DNA of 64,000 bases from Candidatus Pandoraea novymonadis (GCF_003004665.1 NZ_MUHY01000002.1:1-64000), one strand, 5' to 3'; shown: positions 1 through 12,381, counted from the first letter of the stretch. Numbers and translations are program-made. The notes: generated by a model from the letters alone, not told the origin.

Positions 1-22
1 AAGCGTATTTGGATCGCGTTAG

Positions 23-40
23 GGGTCAGTCATATGACCC
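23..40. other. Small hairpin upstream of tRNA-Trp
   Basis: A 6-bp stem (GGGTCA paired with TGACCC) around a 6-nt loop lies in the first 52 bases, before the tRNA. No T-run follows, so a terminator is not supported. The rest of positions 1-52 shows no gene. Confidence 0.3.
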
Positions 41-52
41 TGCTGCTATTTT

Positions 53-128
53 AGGGGTATAGCTCAACTGGCAGAGCGTCGGTCTCCAAAACCGAAGGTT
101 GGGGGTTCGATTCCCTCTGCCCCTGCCA
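53..128 (+). tRNA. trpT: tRNA-Trp (anticodon CCA)
   Basis: This 76-nt tRNA folds into a full cloverleaf. The 7-bp acceptor stem pairs AGGGGTA with TGCCCCT, and the discriminator G and an encoded CCA end at 128. The anticodon loop CTCCAAA has anticodon CCA at 86-88, which reads UGG (Trp). The T arm has GGTTCGATTCC. In Burkholderia a tRNA-Trp directly precedes secE-nusG, as it does here, so it is probably co-transcribed with them. Confidence 0.97.
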
Positions 129-152
129 AACTTAATTGTCTATATCCTGGAA

Positions 153-533
153 ATGTCTAATTCATCTGTAGAAGCTTTTCGCGCCACTCGTGATAAATTA
201 CTCCTCCCATTATCAGTGATTCTTGTGGTTCTCGGTGTGATGCTATTTTACATGCTCTCACAAAAAGCGTTTTTTTTACGTGTAGGGGTGTTGATTTTTT
301 CCATATTGATAGCTTCTGGCATTGCACTGATATCACAGCCTGGAAAAAACTTTGTGTCCTTTACGAAGGATGCATATCGTGAAGTTGGGAAGGTTGTGTG
401 GCCCTCCCGCAAAGAGGCCACTCAAGCAACAGCAATTGTGTTTGCGTTCGTTCTCATTATGTCGCTCTACCTTTGGTTAACTGACAAATCGATCGAGTGG
501 CTGGTATTCTCTCTCATCTTAGGCTGGAAGTGA
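153..533 (+). CDS. secE: Preprotein translocase subunit SecE
   Basis: SecE is the small essential subunit of the SecYEG channel for protein export across the inner membrane. The protein is 126 aa. Two hydrophobic segments lie near residues 18-60, followed by the conserved cytoplasmic motif [15 protein letters not shown] and a C-terminal transmembrane helix ending in FSLILGWK, the usual Burkholderia ending. The frame is open further upstream into the tRNA, but the ATG at 153 gives the family's normal length and N-terminus. It starts 24 nt after the tRNA-Trp and stops one base before nusG, the standard secE-nusG operon. Confidence 0.95.
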   Translation: MSNSSVEAFRATRDKLLLPLSVILVVLGVMLFYMLSQKAFFLRVGVLIFSILIASGIALISQPGKNFVSFTKDAYREVGKVVWPSRKEATQATAIVFAFVLIMSLYLWLTDKSIEWLVFSLILGWK

Positions 534-534
534 C

Positions 535-1089
535 ATGACGGATATCGCTGCAAAGAATACAAAGCGCTGGTATGTCGTTCACGTTTATTCTGGTATGGAA
601 AAAAACGTAATGCATGCACTCCAAGAGCGAATCAATCGTGAGGGAATGCAATCGCAATTTGGGCGAATTCTTGTGCCGACCGAAGAGGTTGTGGAAATTA
701 AAAGCGGGCATAGAACAGTAACCGAGCGTCGTTTCTTCCCAGGATATGTGCTCGTAGAAATGAATATGACGGATGATTCATGGCATCTGGTAAAAAATAC
801 CGCGAAGGTAACAGGTTTTATCGGTGGGACGCGTAACCGCCCCGCGCCAATTTCTGAAAAAGAAGTTGAGAAAATTATGTCTCAGATACAGGAAGGGGTG
901 GAAAAACCTCGTCCAAAAACACTGTTCGAAGTAGGTGAGTTGGTACGAGTCAAAGATGGTCCTTTTACAGATTTCAATGGCTCAGTCGAAGAAGTGCATT
1001 ATGAAAAGTCACGCCTTCGGGTGTCAGTCACTATTTTTGGACGACCCACACCAGTTGAACTAGAATTCGGACAGGTTGAAAAAACATGA
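535..1089 (+). CDS. nusG: Transcription termination/antitermination factor NusG
   Basis: NusG binds RNA polymerase, suppresses pausing and links it to Rho or to the ribosome. The protein is 184 aa, close to the usual Burkholderia length. The N-terminal NGN domain (about residues 10-120) begins [15 protein letters not shown] and contains [10 protein letters not shown]. The C-terminal KOW domain (about 130-184) contains [18 protein letters not shown]. The ATG lies one base after the secE stop, so the two are translationally coupled. Confidence 0.96.
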   Translation: MTDIAAKNTKRWYVVHVYSGMEKNVMHALQERINREGMQSQFGRILVPTEEVVEIKSGHRTVTERRFFPGYVLVEMNMTDDSWHLVKNTAKVTGFIGGTRNRPAPISEKEVEKIMSQIQEGVEKPRPKTLFEVGELVRVKDGPFTDFNGSVEEVHYEKSRLRVSVTIFGRPTPVELEFGQVEKT

Positions 1090-1233
1090 GTTTAGTCAGC
1101 TGATCCAATGTCCAGATTTTTTCATCATGGTGGCATGAATTGTCACCGAGGAGCGTCAGTAGTCAATTTTTTGGTGAAAACGCGTTATCACTCAACCCCG
1201 AATATGTGCCAAATATTCGTTCCGGAGTAAACC

Positions 1234-1665
1234 ATGGCAAAGAAAATCATCGGCTTTATCAAGCTACAGATTCCTGCCGGCAAAGCCAATCCATCGCCTC
1301 CTGTAGGTCCGGCTCTTGGACAGCGTGGCCTCAACATCATGGAGTTCTGCAAAGCATTTAATGCACAAACTCAAAGTCTTGAATCGGGCCTTCCAATTCC
1401 AGTTGTAATCACCGCCTTTGCTGACAAGAGCTTTACGTTTGTACTAAAAACACCGCCAGCAACAGTCTTGATTAAAAAAGCAGCCAAATTGGATAAGGGC
1501 TCGGCAAAGCCACACACAGATAAGGTTGGTAGTATCACCCATATACAAGCCGAAGAAATTGCAAAGATCAAGATGCCCGACCTTACAGCCTCGAATTTGG
1601 AGGCTGCAGTTCGCACCATTGCAGGTAGCGCCCGTTCGATGGGAATCACGGTGGAGGGTCTGTAG
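1234..1665 (+). CDS. rplK: 50S ribosomal protein L11
   Basis: L11 is a component of the GTPase-associated centre of the large subunit and binds 23S rRNA at the ribosomal stalk. It is 143 aa, the normal length. The N-terminal domain carries the proline-rich [19 protein letters not shown]; the C-terminal RNA-binding domain contains [18 protein letters not shown] Shine-Dalgarno lies just upstream of the ATG. The 144-bp gap after nusG contains a short GGTGGCA/TGTCACC hairpin (1129-1147). It is followed by rplA after two bases. Confidence 0.96.
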   Translation: MAKKIIGFIKLQIPAGKANPSPPVGPALGQRGLNIMEFCKAFNAQTQSLESGLPIPVVITAFADKSFTFVLKTPPATVLIKKAAKLDKGSAKPHTDKVGSITHIQAEEIAKIKMPDLTASNLEAAVRTIAGSARSMGITVEGL

Positions 1666-1667
1666 TG

Positions 1668-2372
1668 ATGACTAAGATTTCGAAACGCCAAAAAGCATTC
1701 GCTGCCAAAATTGATCGCACTAAGCTTTACTCTATCAGTGATGCCTTGACCCTAGTCAAGGCATGTGCAAGTGCTAGGTTCGATGAGTCGATTGATGTTG
1801 CTGTACAACTTGGCGTTGACGCCAAGAAATCAGATCAAGTAGTTCGTGGATCAGTCGTTTTGCCTTCAGGTACAGGTAAGTCAATTCGCGTCGCTGTTTT
1901 CGCACAGGGCGAAAAGGCCGAGCAAGCCAGGGCTGTTGGTGCTGAAATCGTGGGTATGGAAGATTTAGCTGAGCGAATTAAAGCTGGCACAATGGATTTC
2001 GATATAGTGATTGCTTCACCAGATACAATGCGCGTTGTCGGTACCCTCGGTCAAATACTTGGTCCGCGAGGTTTAATGCCCAATCCCAAGGTGGGTACTG
2101 TAACTCCAGACGTTGCTACGGCTGTGAAAAATGCCAAAGCAGGGCAAGTTCAGTTCCGTGTTGATAAAGCTGGTATCGTGCACGCGACAATCGGTCGTGC
2201 CTCCTTTCAGGAAACTGCTCTTCAACAGAACCTGTTGGCACTTTTAGATGCACTCACGAAGGCTAAGCCAGCTTTGAGTAAGGGTATTTACCTACGCAAG
2301 GTCGCCGTGTCGAGTACGATGGGTATTGGGCTACGTGTAGATCAGGCGAGCTTGACTAGCATACTCGTATAG
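1668..2372 (+). CDS. rplA: 50S ribosomal protein L1
   Basis: L1 forms the mobile L1 stalk that guides E-site tRNA out; in many bacteria it also represses the L11-L1 mRNA. The protein is 234 aa. Family blocks include [20 protein letters not shown] and [19 protein letters not shown] at 1665 overlaps the rplK stop by one base and is in frame, but the ATG at 1668 is preferred and gives the normal N-terminus MTKISKRQK. The C-terminus (LTSILV) looks slightly altered relative to the usual Burkholderia ending; this is minor. Confidence 0.95.
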   Translation: MTKISKRQKAFAAKIDRTKLYSISDALTLVKACASARFDESIDVAVQLGVDAKKSDQVVRGSVVLPSGTGKSIRVAVFAQGEKAEQARAVGAEIVGMEDLAERIKAGTMDFDIVIASPDTMRVVGTLGQILGPRGLMPNPKVGTVTPDVATAVKNAKAGQVQFRVDKAGIVHATIGRASFQETALQQNLLALLDALTKAKPALSKGIYLRKVAVSSTMGIGLRVDQASLTSILV

Positions 2373-2678
2373 TAATAAATCTTTGTCATCCGAACTAATC
2401 ATTCTGATGAAGCTCCTCGCGGAAAATAATCGCTTGGAAAACACAGGGAAAGCTTTGGGCGGTAGTACGGATTTTCGTCGGTACTGCCGGTTATCAAAGA
2501 CCGTTGGCGGGAATGAGTAATATTTCCTTAATACGCCAGCCAACGCAGATGGCGAACCCAGACAAGTTACGCAGTGAATTTGTGCCGCGATAAGCGACGA
2601 CAATAAAGCTCTTAACAAGTCGGACGCCGTTGGTGAAACGGCATCACCATTCGGTGATGCTAATTTTGGAGGTTAACC
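2373..2678 (+). promoter_or_regulatory. Ribosomal protein L10 leader (autoregulatory mRNA region)
   Basis: This 306-nt untranslated stretch between rplA and rplJ keeps features I recall from Burkholderia rplJ leaders: GGTTATCAAAGACCGTTGGC, a later CAACGCAGATGGCG segment, and GGTCGGACGCCGTTG-like sequence just before the gene. Two hairpins are visible: CGGTAGTAC/GTACTGCCG near 2460-2488 and a perfect 8-bp GCATCACC/GGTGATGC at 2641-2660, directly ahead of the TTTTGGAGG ribosome site. In E. coli, L10-L12 complexes bind the equivalent leader to repress rplJL translation. That role here is inferred. Confidence 0.6.
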
Positions 2679-3176
2679 GTGGCACTTAATCTAGAAGATA
2701 AGAAAGCGGTCGTGGCAGAGGTTTCGGCGAAAATTTCCGCCGCCCAGACCATTGTACTGGCTGAATATCGCGGTATCACGGTTGGCGATCTGACGAAGCT
2801 TCGCGCAAGTGCGTGTCAGCAAGGTGTATATCTGCGTGTGTTGAAAAACACGTTAGCACGTCGCGCCATAGAAAACACGCAGTTTGCTGATCTGGCTGAT
2901 CAGATGACCGGACCCCTGATCTACGGGATCTCAAACGATCCCGTAGCCGCTGCGAAAGTCTTGAATGATTTTTCAAAGGGTAACGACAAGTTGATTTTGA
3001 AGGCCGGCTCGTACGATGGCAAAACGATGGACAAAGCAAGCGTGCAAGCGTTAGCAACCATCCCGAGCCGCGACGAACTGCTCGCGAAGCTGCTGGGTGT
3101 CATGCAATCATCGGTTTCCGGTTTTGCTCGCGCCATAGCTGCCCTAGCCGAGAAAAAACAAGCCGAGGTGGCTTAA
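2679..3176 (+). CDS. rplJ: 50S ribosomal protein L10
   Basis: L10 anchors L7/L12 dimers to the ribosome to form the stalk. It is 165 aa, the Burkholderia length, and uses a GTG start. A strong TTTTGGAGG site lies 7 nt upstream and settles the start. The N-terminus ([18 protein letters not shown]) and the [14 protein letters not shown] region are typical. The C-terminal helix that binds L12 ends [16 protein letters not shown]. It is transcribed with rplL. Confidence 0.95.
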   Translation: MALNLEDKKAVVAEVSAKISAAQTIVLAEYRGITVGDLTKLRASACQQGVYLRVLKNTLARRAIENTQFADLADQMTGPLIYGISNDPVAAAKVLNDFSKGNDKLILKAGSYDGKTMDKASVQALATIPSRDELLAKLLGVMQSSVSGFARAIAALAEKKQAEVA

Positions 3177-3242
3177 GTCTCGGAGGTGTCCATCGCACGA
3201 TCGCTGACTACGGGTCCGCACACAATTTAGGAGTTTTAAAAA

Positions 3243-3617
3243 ATGGCAATTTCGAAAGAAGAGATTCTAGACACTGTCGGTTCGATGAGTGTTATGGAAC
3301 TGAACGATCTGGTCAAAGCATTTGAAGAGAAGTTTGGTGTATCGGCTGCCGCTCTCTCAGTAGCCAACACCACTGGTGTCGCAGCAGCACCAGTTGTAGA
3401 AGAGCAAACTGAATTTGACGTTATCCTGGCCGAAATCGGTGCTAACAAGGTTTCTGTCATCAAAGCTGTGCGTGAAATTACAGGACTTGGCCTGAAAGAA
3501 GCTAAAGACCTGGTTGATGGTGCTCCGAAAGTTATCAAGGAAGGTGTCGATAAAACACTTTCTGAAGAAGCAAAGAAAAAGCTCGAAGATGCTGGTGCTA
3601 AAGTGGAAATTAAGTAA
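3243..3617 (+). CDS. rplL: 50S ribosomal protein L7/L12
   Basis: This is the multicopy stalk protein that recruits translational GTPases. It is 124 aa. The N-terminal dimerisation domain (about 1-35) is followed by a short alanine/valine-rich hinge ([11 protein letters not shown]) and a C-terminal domain with [20 protein letters not shown], which contacts EF-Tu and EF-G. A GGAG site precedes the ATG. An attenuator-like hairpin follows the stop codon. Confidence 0.96.
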   Translation: MAISKEEILDTVGSMSVMELNDLVKAFEEKFGVSAAALSVANTTGVAAAPVVEEQTEFDVILAEIGANKVSVIKAVREITGLGLKEAKDLVDGAPKVIKEGVDKTLSEEAKKKLEDAGAKVEIK

Positions 3618-3636
3618 GTCAACTTCAAGCCTTAGG

Positions 3637-3672
3637 AAGGCTGGCGACTTCTTGTATGTCGTCAGCCTTTTT
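3637..3672 (+). terminator. Rho-independent terminator/attenuator between rplL and rpoB
   Basis: A 12-bp stem (AAGGCTGGCGAC with GTCGTCAGCCTT, one G-T pair) and a 9-nt loop end in a T-run, 20 nt after the rplL stop. In E. coli a partial terminator at this place lowers rpoBC expression relative to the ribosomal proteins. The same role is inferred here. Confidence 0.75.
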
Positions 3673-4035
3673 CCGCTTTCTGGATGAAATTTCAAGAGAA
3701 CTCTCTTTGAGATCGTAAAGTGATACTAGTTAACTTATAGTTTTCGGGAGTTCATCTTGTAATCACTCACATATGGAAGAAGAGGTCAAAGAAAAAATCA
3801 CCAAACTTGTGATTTTTTCTTTGTCTTCTGAAGCGACTGCAGAAGGCAGGGTTTGGTCGGGCGATCGGCAACACAGCCATTCATCGTCGTCAGCCAGCGG
3901 TTGGTAGCGGCCAACCACCAAGCTTCCCCCGTTGCTCGATGGCAAACTCGCCATCGAGCAACGTCTGTTGTCAGTTGATGAATACACATTGATGATTTCT
4001 ACCGTCAGCATCAATGTAGTGATTCGGAGATCGTA
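3673..4035 (+). promoter_or_regulatory. Hairpin-rich leader upstream of rpoB
   Basis: No gene is seen in this 363-bp stretch, but it is unusually structured. A perfect 15-bp inverted repeat lies at 3787-3823 (loop 7 nt; its 3' arm contains six T). A GGTTGG/CCAACC hairpin lies near 3899-3916. A perfect 14-bp inverted repeat lies at 3930-3963 (CGTTGCTCGATGGC arm, loop 6 nt). The start of rpoB follows a GGAG site. The hairpins may tune readthrough into rpoBC or protect mRNA ends. The longer open frames here are on the other strand and resemble nothing known. Confidence 0.5.
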
Positions 4036-7000
4036 ATGCACTATTCCTTCACCGAAAAAAAACGTATTCGCAAGAGTTTTGCGAAGCGTCCCACCGTACA
4101 CAAGGTGCCTTTTTTGCTGGCTACTCAGCTCGCCTCGTACACAGCATTTCTGCAAGAAAAAACACCTGCAGCAAAACGAAAAAATGAAGGCCTACAAGCC
4201 GCATTCAGCTCAATCTTTCCAATCGTTTCTCATAATGGCTTTGCCCGTCTCGAGTTTGTCAGTTATTTTCTCGGCGCACCAACATTTGACGTCAAAGAAT
4301 GTCAACAGCGTGGCTTGACTTTCTGCTCCGCATTGCGTGCGAAGGTCCGTCTGGTGATTCTCGACAAGGAGTCTCCAAACAAACCTGTAGTTAAGGAAAT
4401 AAAGGAACAAGAAGTATATATGGGCGAAATTCCGCTCATGACCTCGACGGGCTCATTCGTCATCAATGGTACCGAACGTGTCATCGTCTCACAGCTACAC
4501 CGCTCACCAGGAGTCTTCTTCGAACACGACAAGGGAAAGACACACAGCTCCGGAAAACTCTTATTCTCTGCACGGATTATTCCGTATCGTGGCTCATGGT
4601 TAGATTTCGAATTTGACCCAAAAGATATTCTGTATTTTCGTGTTGATCGTCGCCGAAAGATGCCTGTCACAATTCTGCTCAAGGCCATTGGCCTCACGCC
4701 GGAACAGATCCTCGCAAACTTTTTCGTGTTTGATGACCTTTCACTAATGTCAAAAGGTGCACAAGTTAGGTTTGTACCAGAGCGTCTACGTGGTGAAATT
4801 GCTCGTTTTGATATTTTGGATCACGAAGGGAAAATCATTGTCCAAAAGGACAAGAGGGTTAACTCAAAGCACATCCGCGATCTTGAAAACGCTGACACGA
4901 AGTTTATCTCTGTACCAGAAGATTATATGCTAGGTCATGTTCTAGCAAAAAATGTAATCGATGCCGATACCGGAGAAGTGATCGCAGATGCCAACGACGA
5001 AATCACCGAAGGTCTGTTAGCCAAACTGCGTGAGTGTGGTGTCAAAGAAATCCAAACGCTGTATACCAATGACTTGGATCAAGGGCCGTACATTTCAAAC
5101 ACGTTACGTATAGATGAAACAACCGATCGCACAGCTGCACGTATCGCGATCTATCGCATGATGCGTCCAGGTGAACCACCGACTGAAGACGCTGTGGAGG
5201 CCCTATTTAACCGTCTATTTTACAATGCAGAAGCTTACGATCTATCGAAAGTAGGTCGAATGAAGTTCAATCGCCGTGTGGGGCGAGAAGAAGAGCTTGG
5301 ACCAATGACTCTGGAAGACAACGACATACTCTCGACTATTAAGATTCTTGTAAATCTGCGCAATGGCCGAGGAGAAGTCGATGATATTGACCATTTGGGT
5401 AACCGGCGTGTACGCTGTGTCGGTGAGTTAGCTGAAAATCAGTTTCGAGCAGGTCTTGTACGTGTTGAACGTGCGGTCAGGGAGCGTCTAGGTCAAGCGG
5501 AATCCGAAAATCTAATGCCGCATGACCTAATCAATAGCAAACCAATTTCGTCGGCAATTCGTGAATTCTTTGGTTCATCACAACTGTCACAGTTTATGGA
5601 CCAAACTAATCCATTATCGGAAATTACTCACAAGCGTCGTGTGTCAGCCCTGGGGCCAGGCGGTTTAACCCGTGAACGTGCTGGCTTTGAAGTGCGAGAC
5701 GTACATCCAACACACTACGGACGTGTTTGCGCTATTGAAACACCTGAAGGTCCAAATATTGGCCTAATCAACTCCCTAGCGCTGTACGCTCGCTTAAATG
5801 AATATGGTTTTCTAGAAACACCTTATCGCAAGGTGCTAGACAGCCAAGTGACCAATCAAATTGAATATCTATCAGCAATTGAAGAAGGTCGCTATGTTAT
5901 CGCTCAGGCAAATGCGACGGTGAACGACAATGGTATGCTCGTCGATGAATTAGTTTCGTCACGTGCAGCAGGTGAAACTATGATGGTTACACCCGAGCGT
6001 GTCCAATACATGGATGTCGCACCGTCGCAGATCGTGTCAGTGGCAGCATCACTAATTCCTTTCTTGGAACACGATGATGCGAACCGCGCTTTAATGGGCT
6101 CAAATATGCAGCGTCAGGCAGTACCTTGCTTGCGTCCTGAAAAGGCTGTGGTTGGTACAGGCATTGAGCGCACCGTGGCAGTAGACTCAGGCACAACGGT
6201 GCAAGCTTCTCGTGGAGGAGTAGTCGATTACGTCGATGCTGGCCGCGTGGTCATTCGTGTGAACGATGATGAGGCCCAAGCTGGTGAAGTCGGTGTAGAG
6301 ATCCACAACCTCATTAAATATACACGTTCCAACCAAAACACCAATATCAACCAACGTCCAATCGTCGAAGTGGGTGACAAGGTTTCTCGTGGGGATGTCA
6401 TCGCTGACGGCGCATCAACCGATCTAGGTGAGTTAGCGTTGGGTCAGAATATGTTAGTCGCCTTTATGCCCTGGAATGGCTACAATTTTGAGGATTCCAT
6501 CCTGATTTCAGAGCGCGTAGTAGCAGAAGATCGTTACACGTCAATCCATATAGAAGAACTCAATGTTGTCGCTCGTGACACGAAGCTCGGACCCGAAGAC
6601 ATCACGCGTGATATCTCGAACCTGGCAGAAGCTCAGTTGAGCCGTCTCGACGAGGCGGGCATTGTCTACGTAGGTGCTGAAGTCGAGGCAGGTGACGTCC
6701 TAGTTGGTAAGGTAACTCCAAAAGGTGAAACTCAACTGACACCGGAAGAAAAACTGCTGCGTGCTATTTTTGGTGAAAAAGCATCGGACGTAAAGGATAC
6801 CTCGTTGCGGGTCCCTTCAGGGATGAGCGGCACGGTCATCGACGTGCAAGTGTTTACACGTGAAGGTATCGAGCGTGATAGGCGTGCACAACAGATTATC
6901 GACGATGAACTAAAACGTTTCCGTCTTGATCTGAACGATCAGCTACGTATTGTAGAGAGTGATGCTTTTGAACGCCTGGAGCGTTTCCTCGTCGGCAAGA

Positions 7001-8142
7001 ATGCTAATGGAGGTCCAAAGAAGTTGGCTAAAGGTACAGAAATCACCAAAGAATACTTAGCTGATTTGGATCGTTATTATTGGTTTGATATACGCGTCTC
7101 GGAAGACGATGCAGCGGAACAGCTCGAAGCAATGAAAGAATCCATCGAGCAAAAACGTCATCAATTCGACCTGGCTTTCGAAGAAAAGCGCAAGAAATTA
7201 ACTCAAGGCGATGAACTACCCCGTGGCGTCTTGAAAATGGTGAAGGTACACTTAGCGGTCAAACGCCGGCTGCAGCCAGGTGATAAGATGGCTGGACGTC
7301 ATGGTAACAAAGGTGTTGTATCAAAAATTGTGCCTATTGAAGATATGCCGTACATGGCTGATGGTCGTCCTGTTGACATTGTTTTGAATCCGCTAGGTGT
7401 GCCCTCACGAATGAACGTGGGGCAAGTGCTCGAAGTGCATTTAGGCTGGGCAGCCAAGGGTTTAGGCTGGCGTATTGGCGAAATGCTAAAGCGTCAAACG
7501 CAAGTGGAAGAGATACGTAAATTCTTAACGAAAATCTATAACGAGAGCGGCAATCAGGAAGACATCAAAGGGTTCTCCGACAACGAAATTATGACGCTAG
7601 CGCGTAACCTAAAAAATGGTGTGCCATTTGCCACACCAGTGTTCGATGGTGCTCATGAAGAAGAAATCGGGCGCATGTTAAATCTCGCGTATCCCGATGA
7701 CATTGCGAAGGAACTCGGTATGACAAAGTCAAAAAACCAGGTTACGTTGCATGATGGCCGCACAGGCGAAGCTTTCGAACGTTCTGTCACCGTAGGTTTT
7801 ATGCATATGTTGAAGTTGCACCATTTGGTTGACGATAAGATGCATGCACGTTCAACGGGTCCATACTCGCTCGTGACACAACAACCGTTAGGTGGCAAAG
7901 CCCAGTTCGGTGGTCAACGCTTCGGTGAGATGGAAGTGTGGGCTCTAGAGGCTTACGGTGCATCATACGTGCTACAGGAAATGCTGACTGTGAAGTCAGA
8001 TGACGTAACAGGTCGAACTAAAGTGTACGAGAATCTCGTGAAGGGTGATCATGTGATCGATGCCGGCATGCCGGAATCGTTCAATGTATTGGTGAAGGAA
8101 ATCCGTTCGCTCGGTATTGATATCGACCTCGCAAGCGAGTAA
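4036..8142 (+). CDS. rpoB: DNA-directed RNA polymerase subunit beta
   Basis: This is the beta subunit of core RNA polymerase, 1368 aa, full length for Burkholderia. Key blocks are intact: the rifampicin-pocket region near residues 513-540 ([16 protein letters not shown], then [12 protein letters not shown]) with the usual susceptible residues, [11 protein letters not shown], the active-site region GYNFEDSI, and [15 protein letters not shown] near the C-terminus. The ATG follows a GGAG site at the end of the hairpin-rich leader. It is co-transcribed with rpoC, which begins 27 bp downstream. Confidence 0.98.
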   Translation: MHYSFTEKKRIRKSFAKRPTVHKVPFLLATQLASYTAFLQEKTPAAKRKNEGLQAAFSSIFPIVSHNGFARLEFVSYFLGAPTFDVKECQQRGLTFCSALRAKVRLVILDKESPNKPVVKEIKEQEVYMGEIPLMTSTGSFVINGTERVIVSQLHRSPGVFFEHDKGKTHSSGKLLFSARIIPYRGSWLDFEFDPKDILYFRVDRRRKMPVTILLKAIGLTPEQILANFFVFDDLSLMSKGAQVRFVPERLRGEIARFDILDHEGKIIVQKDKRVNSKHIRDLENADTKFISVPEDYMLGHVLAKNVIDADTGEVIADANDEITEGLLAKLRECGVKEIQTLYTNDLDQGPYISNTLRIDETTDRTAARIAIYRMMRPGEPPTEDAVEALFNRLFYNAEAYDLSKVGRMKFNRRVGREEELGPMTLEDNDILSTIKILVNLRNGRGEVDDIDHLGNRRVRCVGELAENQFRAGLVRVERAVRERLGQAESENLMPHDLINSKPISSAIREFFGSSQLSQFMDQTNPLSEITHKRRVSALGPGGLTRERAGFEVRDVHPTHYGRVCAIETPEGPNIGLINSLALYARLNEYGFLETPYRKVLDSQVTNQIEYLSAIEEGRYVIAQANATVNDNGMLVDELVSSRAAGETMMVTPERVQYMDVAPSQIVSVAASLIPFLEHDDANRALMGSNMQRQAVPCLRPEKAVVGTGIERTVAVDSGTTVQASRGGVVDYVDAGRVVIRVNDDEAQAGEVGVEIHNLIKYTRSNQNTNINQRPIVEVGDKVSRGDVIADGASTDLGELALGQNMLVAFMPWNGYNFEDSILISERVVAEDRYTSIHIEELNVVARDTKLGPEDITRDISNLAEAQLSRLDEAGIVYVGAEVEAGDVLVGKVTPKGETQLTPEEKLLRAIFGEKASDVKDTSLRVPSGMSGTVIDVQVFTREGIERDRRAQQIIDDELKRFRLDLNDQLRIVESDAFERLERFLVGKNANGGPKKLAKGTEITKEYLADLDRYYWFDIRVSEDDAAEQLEAMKESIEQKRHQFDLAFEEKRKKLTQGDELPRGVLKMVKVHLAVKRRLQPGDKMAGRHGNKGVVSKIVPIEDMPYMADGRPVDIVLNPLGVPSRMNVGQVLEVHLGWAAKGLGWRIGEMLKRQTQVEEIRKFLTKIYNESGNQEDIKGFSDNEIMTLARNLKNGVPFATPVFDGAHEEEIGRMLNLAYPDDIAKELGMTKSKNQVTLHDGRTGEAFERSVTVGFMHMLKLHHLVDDKMHARSTGPYSLVTQQPLGGKAQFGGQRFGEMEVWALEAYGASYVLQEMLTVKSDDVTGRTKVYENLVKGDHVIDAGMPESFNVLVKEIRSLGIDIDLASE

Positions 8143-8169
8143 TCGCGCGCAGGCAAATTGGAGAAAGCA

Positions 8170-11100
8170 ATGAAAGCTTTGCTCGATCTATTCAAGCAAG
8201 TTCAACAAGACGAACAGTTTGACGCGATCAAAATTGGTCTAGCTTCAGCGGATAAGATCCGTTCGTGGTCGTTCGGTGAAGTAAAAAAGCCGGAAACAAT
8301 CAACTACCGCACTTTTAAACCCGAGCGTGATGGTCTATTTTGCGCCAAGATCTTTGGCCCAATCAAAGACTACGAGTGCTTATGTGGTAAGTATAAACGG
8401 CTGAAGCATCGCGGTGTGATCTGCGAGAAATGTGGTGTGGAAGTAACTCTGACGAAGGTCCGTCGTGAACGCATGGGCCACATCGAACTCGCTTCACCAG
8501 TGGCACATATCTGGTTCTTGAAATCCCTGCCGTCACGGCTGGGCATGGTGCTCGATATGACGTTACGTGACATCGAGCGCGTATTATACTTCGAGGCTTA
8601 TGTGATCCTAGACCCAGGTATGACACCGCTCAAACGCTGCCAGATCATGACGGAAGAAGATTATTATGCTAAGGTCGAAGAGTATGGTGATGAATTCCGT
8701 GCCGAAATGGGTGCAGAAGGCGTGCGCGAGCTGCTGCGTTCAATCGATATTGATTCGGAGGTTGATCGTTTAAGAGCGGAACTTCAAGTGACTGGTTCAG
8801 AGGCCAAGATCAAGAAATACGCTAAGCGTTTAAAAGTACTAGAAGCATTCCAGCGCTCCGGTATTAAACCCGAATGGATGGTGCTCGAAGTCCTTCCAGT
8901 ACTTCCGCCCGAGCTTCGCCCACTAGTACCACTGGACGGTGGTCGCTTTGCAACCTCGGATTTAAACGATCTTTATCGTCGCGTTATCAACCGTAACAAC
9001 CGTCTGAAGCGTCTGCTCGAGCTCAAAGCACCCGACATCATTGTGCGTAATGAAAAACGCATGCTACAAGAGTCCGTCGACTCACTGCTAGACAATGGGC
9101 GTCGAGGTAAAGCTATGACAGGCGCGAACAAGCGACCACTCAAATCTTTAGCTGATATGATCAAGGGTAAGAGTGGTCGTTTCCGCCAAAACTTGCTCGG
9201 TAAACGAGTTGATTATTCTGGTCGTTCCGTCATTACCGTGGGTCCAACACTCAAGCTTCATCAGTGCGGTTTACCTAAACTGATGGCGCTTGAACTCTTC
9301 AAGCCTTTCATTTTTCACAAGCTGGAATTGATGGGCATAGCCACCACCATCAAAGCAGCCAAGAAAGAAGTCGAAAACCAAACACCAGTTGTATGGGATA
9401 TCCTGGAAGAGGTGATCCGTGAGCATCCAATCATGCTCAACCGTGCGCCAACGCTACACCGTCTTGGAATACAAGCGTTTGAGCCCATGTTAATCGAAGG
9501 TAAGGCAATTCAGCTACATCCACTAGTCTGTGCTGCCTTTAACGCCGATTTCGACGGTGACCAAATGGCCGTTCACGTACCGCTATCGCTGGAAGCACAG
9601 ATGGAAGCACGTACGCTCATGCTCGCATCAAACAATGTACTGTTCCCCGCGAACGGTGATCCGTCGATCGTGCCATCACAGGATATCGTGCTAGGTCTCT
9701 ATGCTGCCACACGTGAAAAAATCAATGGTAAAGGACAAGGGCTATCTTTTGTCGATATTTCAGAAGTACTACGGGCCTACGACAACAGGGAAGTAGAACT
9801 CACTTCACGCGTGAATGTCCGCATCACAGAATACACAATCAATACCGAAACATCTGAAAAGATACCGAAAATTACTCTTTATGCAACAACGGTCGGCCGA
9901 GCGATACTCTCAGAGATCCTGCCTCCAGGATTACCCTTCTCTATGCTGAATAAGTCCTTAAAAAAGAAGGAAATCTCGAAGTTAATTAATACGGCATTCC
10001 GCCGTTGTGGCCTACGTGAAACTGTGATCTTCGTCGATAAGTTGATGCAATCTGGCTTCAAACTGGCTACGCGTGCTGGTATTTCGATTTGTGTCGACGA
10101 CATGCTTGTGCCGGTCCAGAAGGAAATGATCATCGGCGAGGCTTCAAAGAAGGTGAAAGAGTACGACCGTCAGTACATGTCAGGCCTAGTCACGGCTCAA
10201 GAACGTTACAACAATGTTGTCGATATTTGGGGTGCAACTGGTGAAGCGGTGGGTAAAGCGATGATGGAGCAACTGTCGACAGAAGAGACAGTCGACCATG
10301 ACGGAGCAGTGGTGAGACAGGAATCATTTAATTCTATTTACATGATGGCTGACTCAGGTGCACGGAGCTCGAGTGCACAGATCCGTCAACTTGCTGGGAT
10401 GCGTGGCTTGATGGCCAAACCGGATGGCTCAATTATCGAGACACCGATTACTGCAAACTTCCGCGAAGGACTGAATGTTTTGCAGTACTTCATTTCAACA
10501 CACGGCGCACGTAAGGGTCTCGCCGATACTGCATTGAAGACGGCAAACTCGGGGTACTTGACTCGTCGTTTAGTCGACGTAACACAGGATCTGGTTGTGG
10601 TCGAAGACGATTGCGGTACCAGAAATGGTGTAGCGATGAAGGCCTTGGTTGAAGGTGGTGAAGTCGTCGAAGCACTGCGTGATCGTATTTTAGGTCGTGT
10701 CGTAGTGTCAGATGTTGTAGATCCTGAAACACAAACCACGTTGTTCGAAGCCGGCACTCTACTCGATGAAGATGCTGTGGAAGAAATTGAAGCCAAGGGC
10801 GTAGACGAAGTACGCGTCCGCACGCCACTTACCTGTGATACCCGCTACGGCTTGTGTGCACAGTGTTACGGCCGCGACCTAGGCCGTGGTACACGCGTGA
10901 ACGTCGGTGAGGCGGTTGGCGTGATCGCAGCTCAGTCCATCGGTGAGCCTGGTACGCAGCTAACGATGCGTACCTTCCATATTGGAGGAGCAGCGTCTCG
11001 TGCCGCCATCGCTTCAGCAATTGAAGCTAAATCAAACGGTACGGTTCGCTTCACAAGCACTATGCGTTATGTAACCAATGGGAAGGGCGAACAAATCGTG

Positions 11101-12381
11101 ATTTCTCGCTCAGGTGAAATCTTGATCACGGACAACCATGGGCGTGAACGTGAACGGCATAAAGTGCCTTATGGTGCAACGTTACTTCAAAAAGAATGCG
11201 TACAAGTGAAGGCAGGTGCCCAGCTATCTACATGGGACCCGCTGACGCGTCCGATCATTACTGAGTATAGTGGGCTTGTAAAATTCGAGAATGTCGAGGA
11301 AGGTGTTACGGTTGCTAAGCAAATCGACGATGTGACCGGTCTTTCCACCTTAGTCGTAATAGATCCGAAGCATCGTGGGTCGACATCGAAGAACGTACGG
11401 CCACAGGTCAAGTTGCTTGATGAACAAAATGAAGAAGTCAAAATCCCCGGTACCGATCATGCTGTAACAATCGGTTTTCAGGTTGGTGCGCTCATCACTG
11501 TTAAAGATGGTCAGCACGTGCATATCGGTGAAGTACTTGCGCGTATTCCAACCGAATCACAAAAGACTCGCGACATTACCGGAGGTCTACCGCGTGTAGC
11601 AGAACTTTTCGAAGCGCGCGTACCAAAAGATGCTGGTATTTTAGCGGAAGTAACGGGTACAGTATCCTTTGGCAAGGACACCAAGGGTAAACAGCGTCTT
11701 GTGATTACTGATCTCGATGGTAACCAGCATGAATTCCTCATTCCAAAGGAAAAACAATTGCTAGTTCATGACGGTCAGGTTGTGAACAAAGGCGAAATGA
11801 TTGTGGATGGTCCAGCCGATCCACACGATATCCTCCGATTACAAGGAACGGAAGCATTGGCACGTTATATCGTCGACGAAGTACAAGACGTCTATCGTTT
11901 ACAAGGGGTCAAGATTAATGACAAACACATCGAGGTGATTGTTCGCCAAATGTTGCGGCGTGTACAGATCATTGATTCAGGTGATACCCGATTCATCACC
12001 GGTGAGCAGGTAGAACGCTCCGACATGCTTGACGAGAATGACGCAGTCAAAGCTAAAGAAAAATGTCCGGCTGACTACGCGAACGTTTTACTTGGGATTA
12101 CGAAAGCATCACTATCCACAGATTCCTTCATCTCTGCAGCATCTTTTCAGGAAACAACAAGAGTATTGACGGAAGCCGCAATCATGGGAAAACGAGACGA
12201 CCTGCGAGGTTTGAAAGAAAACGTCATCGTCGGTCGTTTGATTCCGGCAGGTACCGGCTTAGCCTATCACAAAGCCCGTAAAGCACGTGAAACATCGGAT
12301 CGCGAGCGTCACAATCAGATTGCGCTAGAAGAAGCATTCCTTCCACAATCCGCTTCGGAAGAAGCCGCGACTGCGGAGTAG
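8170..12381 (+). CDS. rpoC: DNA-directed RNA polymerase subunit beta'
   Basis: This is the catalytic beta' subunit, 1403 aa. The N-terminal zinc site ([20 protein letters not shown], near residues 70-90), the magnesium-binding [10 protein letters not shown] (near 457-466) and the second cysteine cluster ([11 protein letters not shown]) are all present. An in-frame TTG at 8158 extends the frame by four codons, but the ATG at 8170 has a GGAGAAAG site in front and gives the family N-terminus [11 protein letters not shown] strong terminator follows. Confidence 0.98.
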   Translation: MKALLDLFKQVQQDEQFDAIKIGLASADKIRSWSFGEVKKPETINYRTFKPERDGLFCAKIFGPIKDYECLCGKYKRLKHRGVICEKCGVEVTLTKVRRERMGHIELASPVAHIWFLKSLPSRLGMVLDMTLRDIERVLYFEAYVILDPGMTPLKRCQIMTEEDYYAKVEEYGDEFRAEMGAEGVRELLRSIDIDSEVDRLRAELQVTGSEAKIKKYAKRLKVLEAFQRSGIKPEWMVLEVLPVLPPELRPLVPLDGGRFATSDLNDLYRRVINRNNRLKRLLELKAPDIIVRNEKRMLQESVDSLLDNGRRGKAMTGANKRPLKSLADMIKGKSGRFRQNLLGKRVDYSGRSVITVGPTLKLHQCGLPKLMALELFKPFIFHKLELMGIATTIKAAKKEVENQTPVVWDILEEVIREHPIMLNRAPTLHRLGIQAFEPMLIEGKAIQLHPLVCAAFNADFDGDQMAVHVPLSLEAQMEARTLMLASNNVLFPANGDPSIVPSQDIVLGLYAATREKINGKGQGLSFVDISEVLRAYDNREVELTSRVNVRITEYTINTETSEKIPKITLYATTVGRAILSEILPPGLPFSMLNKSLKKKEISKLINTAFRRCGLRETVIFVDKLMQSGFKLATRAGISICVDDMLVPVQKEMIIGEASKKVKEYDRQYMSGLVTAQERYNNVVDIWGATGEAVGKAMMEQLSTEETVDHDGAVVRQESFNSIYMMADSGARSSSAQIRQLAGMRGLMAKPDGSIIETPITANFREGLNVLQYFISTHGARKGLADTALKTANSGYLTRRLVDVTQDLVVVEDDCGTRNGVAMKALVEGGEVVEALRDRILGRVVVSDVVDPETQTTLFEAGTLLDEDAVEEIEAKGVDEVRVRTPLTCDTRYGLCAQCYGRDLGRGTRVNVGEAVGVIAAQSIGEPGTQLTMRTFHIGGAASRAAIASAIEAKSNGTVRFTSTMRYVTNGKGEQIVISRSGEILITDNHGRERERHKVPYGATLLQKECVQVKAGAQLSTWDPLTRPIITEYSGLVKFENVEEGVTVAKQIDDVTGLSTLVVIDPKHRGSTSKNVRPQVKLLDEQNEEVKIPGTDHAVTIGFQVGALITVKDGQHVHIGEVLARIPTESQKTRDITGGLPRVAELFEARVPKDAGILAEVTGTVSFGKDTKGKQRLVITDLDGNQHEFLIPKEKQLLVHDGQVVNKGEMIVDGPADPHDILRLQGTEALARYIVDEVQDVYRLQGVKINDKHIEVIVRQMLRRVQIIDSGDTRFITGEQVERSDMLDENDAVKAKEKCPADYANVLLGITKASLSTDSFISAASFQETTRVLTEAAIMGKRDDLRGLKENVIVGRLIPAGTGLAYHKARKARETSDRERHNQIALEEAFLPQSASEEAATAE

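Noticed and set aside
3763-4155. Minus-strand 130-codon frame before rpoB
   Set aside because: It runs through hairpins and into the rpoB start, and its translation resembles nothing known.
4302-4697. Minus-strand 131-codon frame inside rpoB (and many similar frames in rpoC, leuS and argS)
   Set aside because: These are shadows of strongly conserved genes on the other strand, with no independent family similarity.
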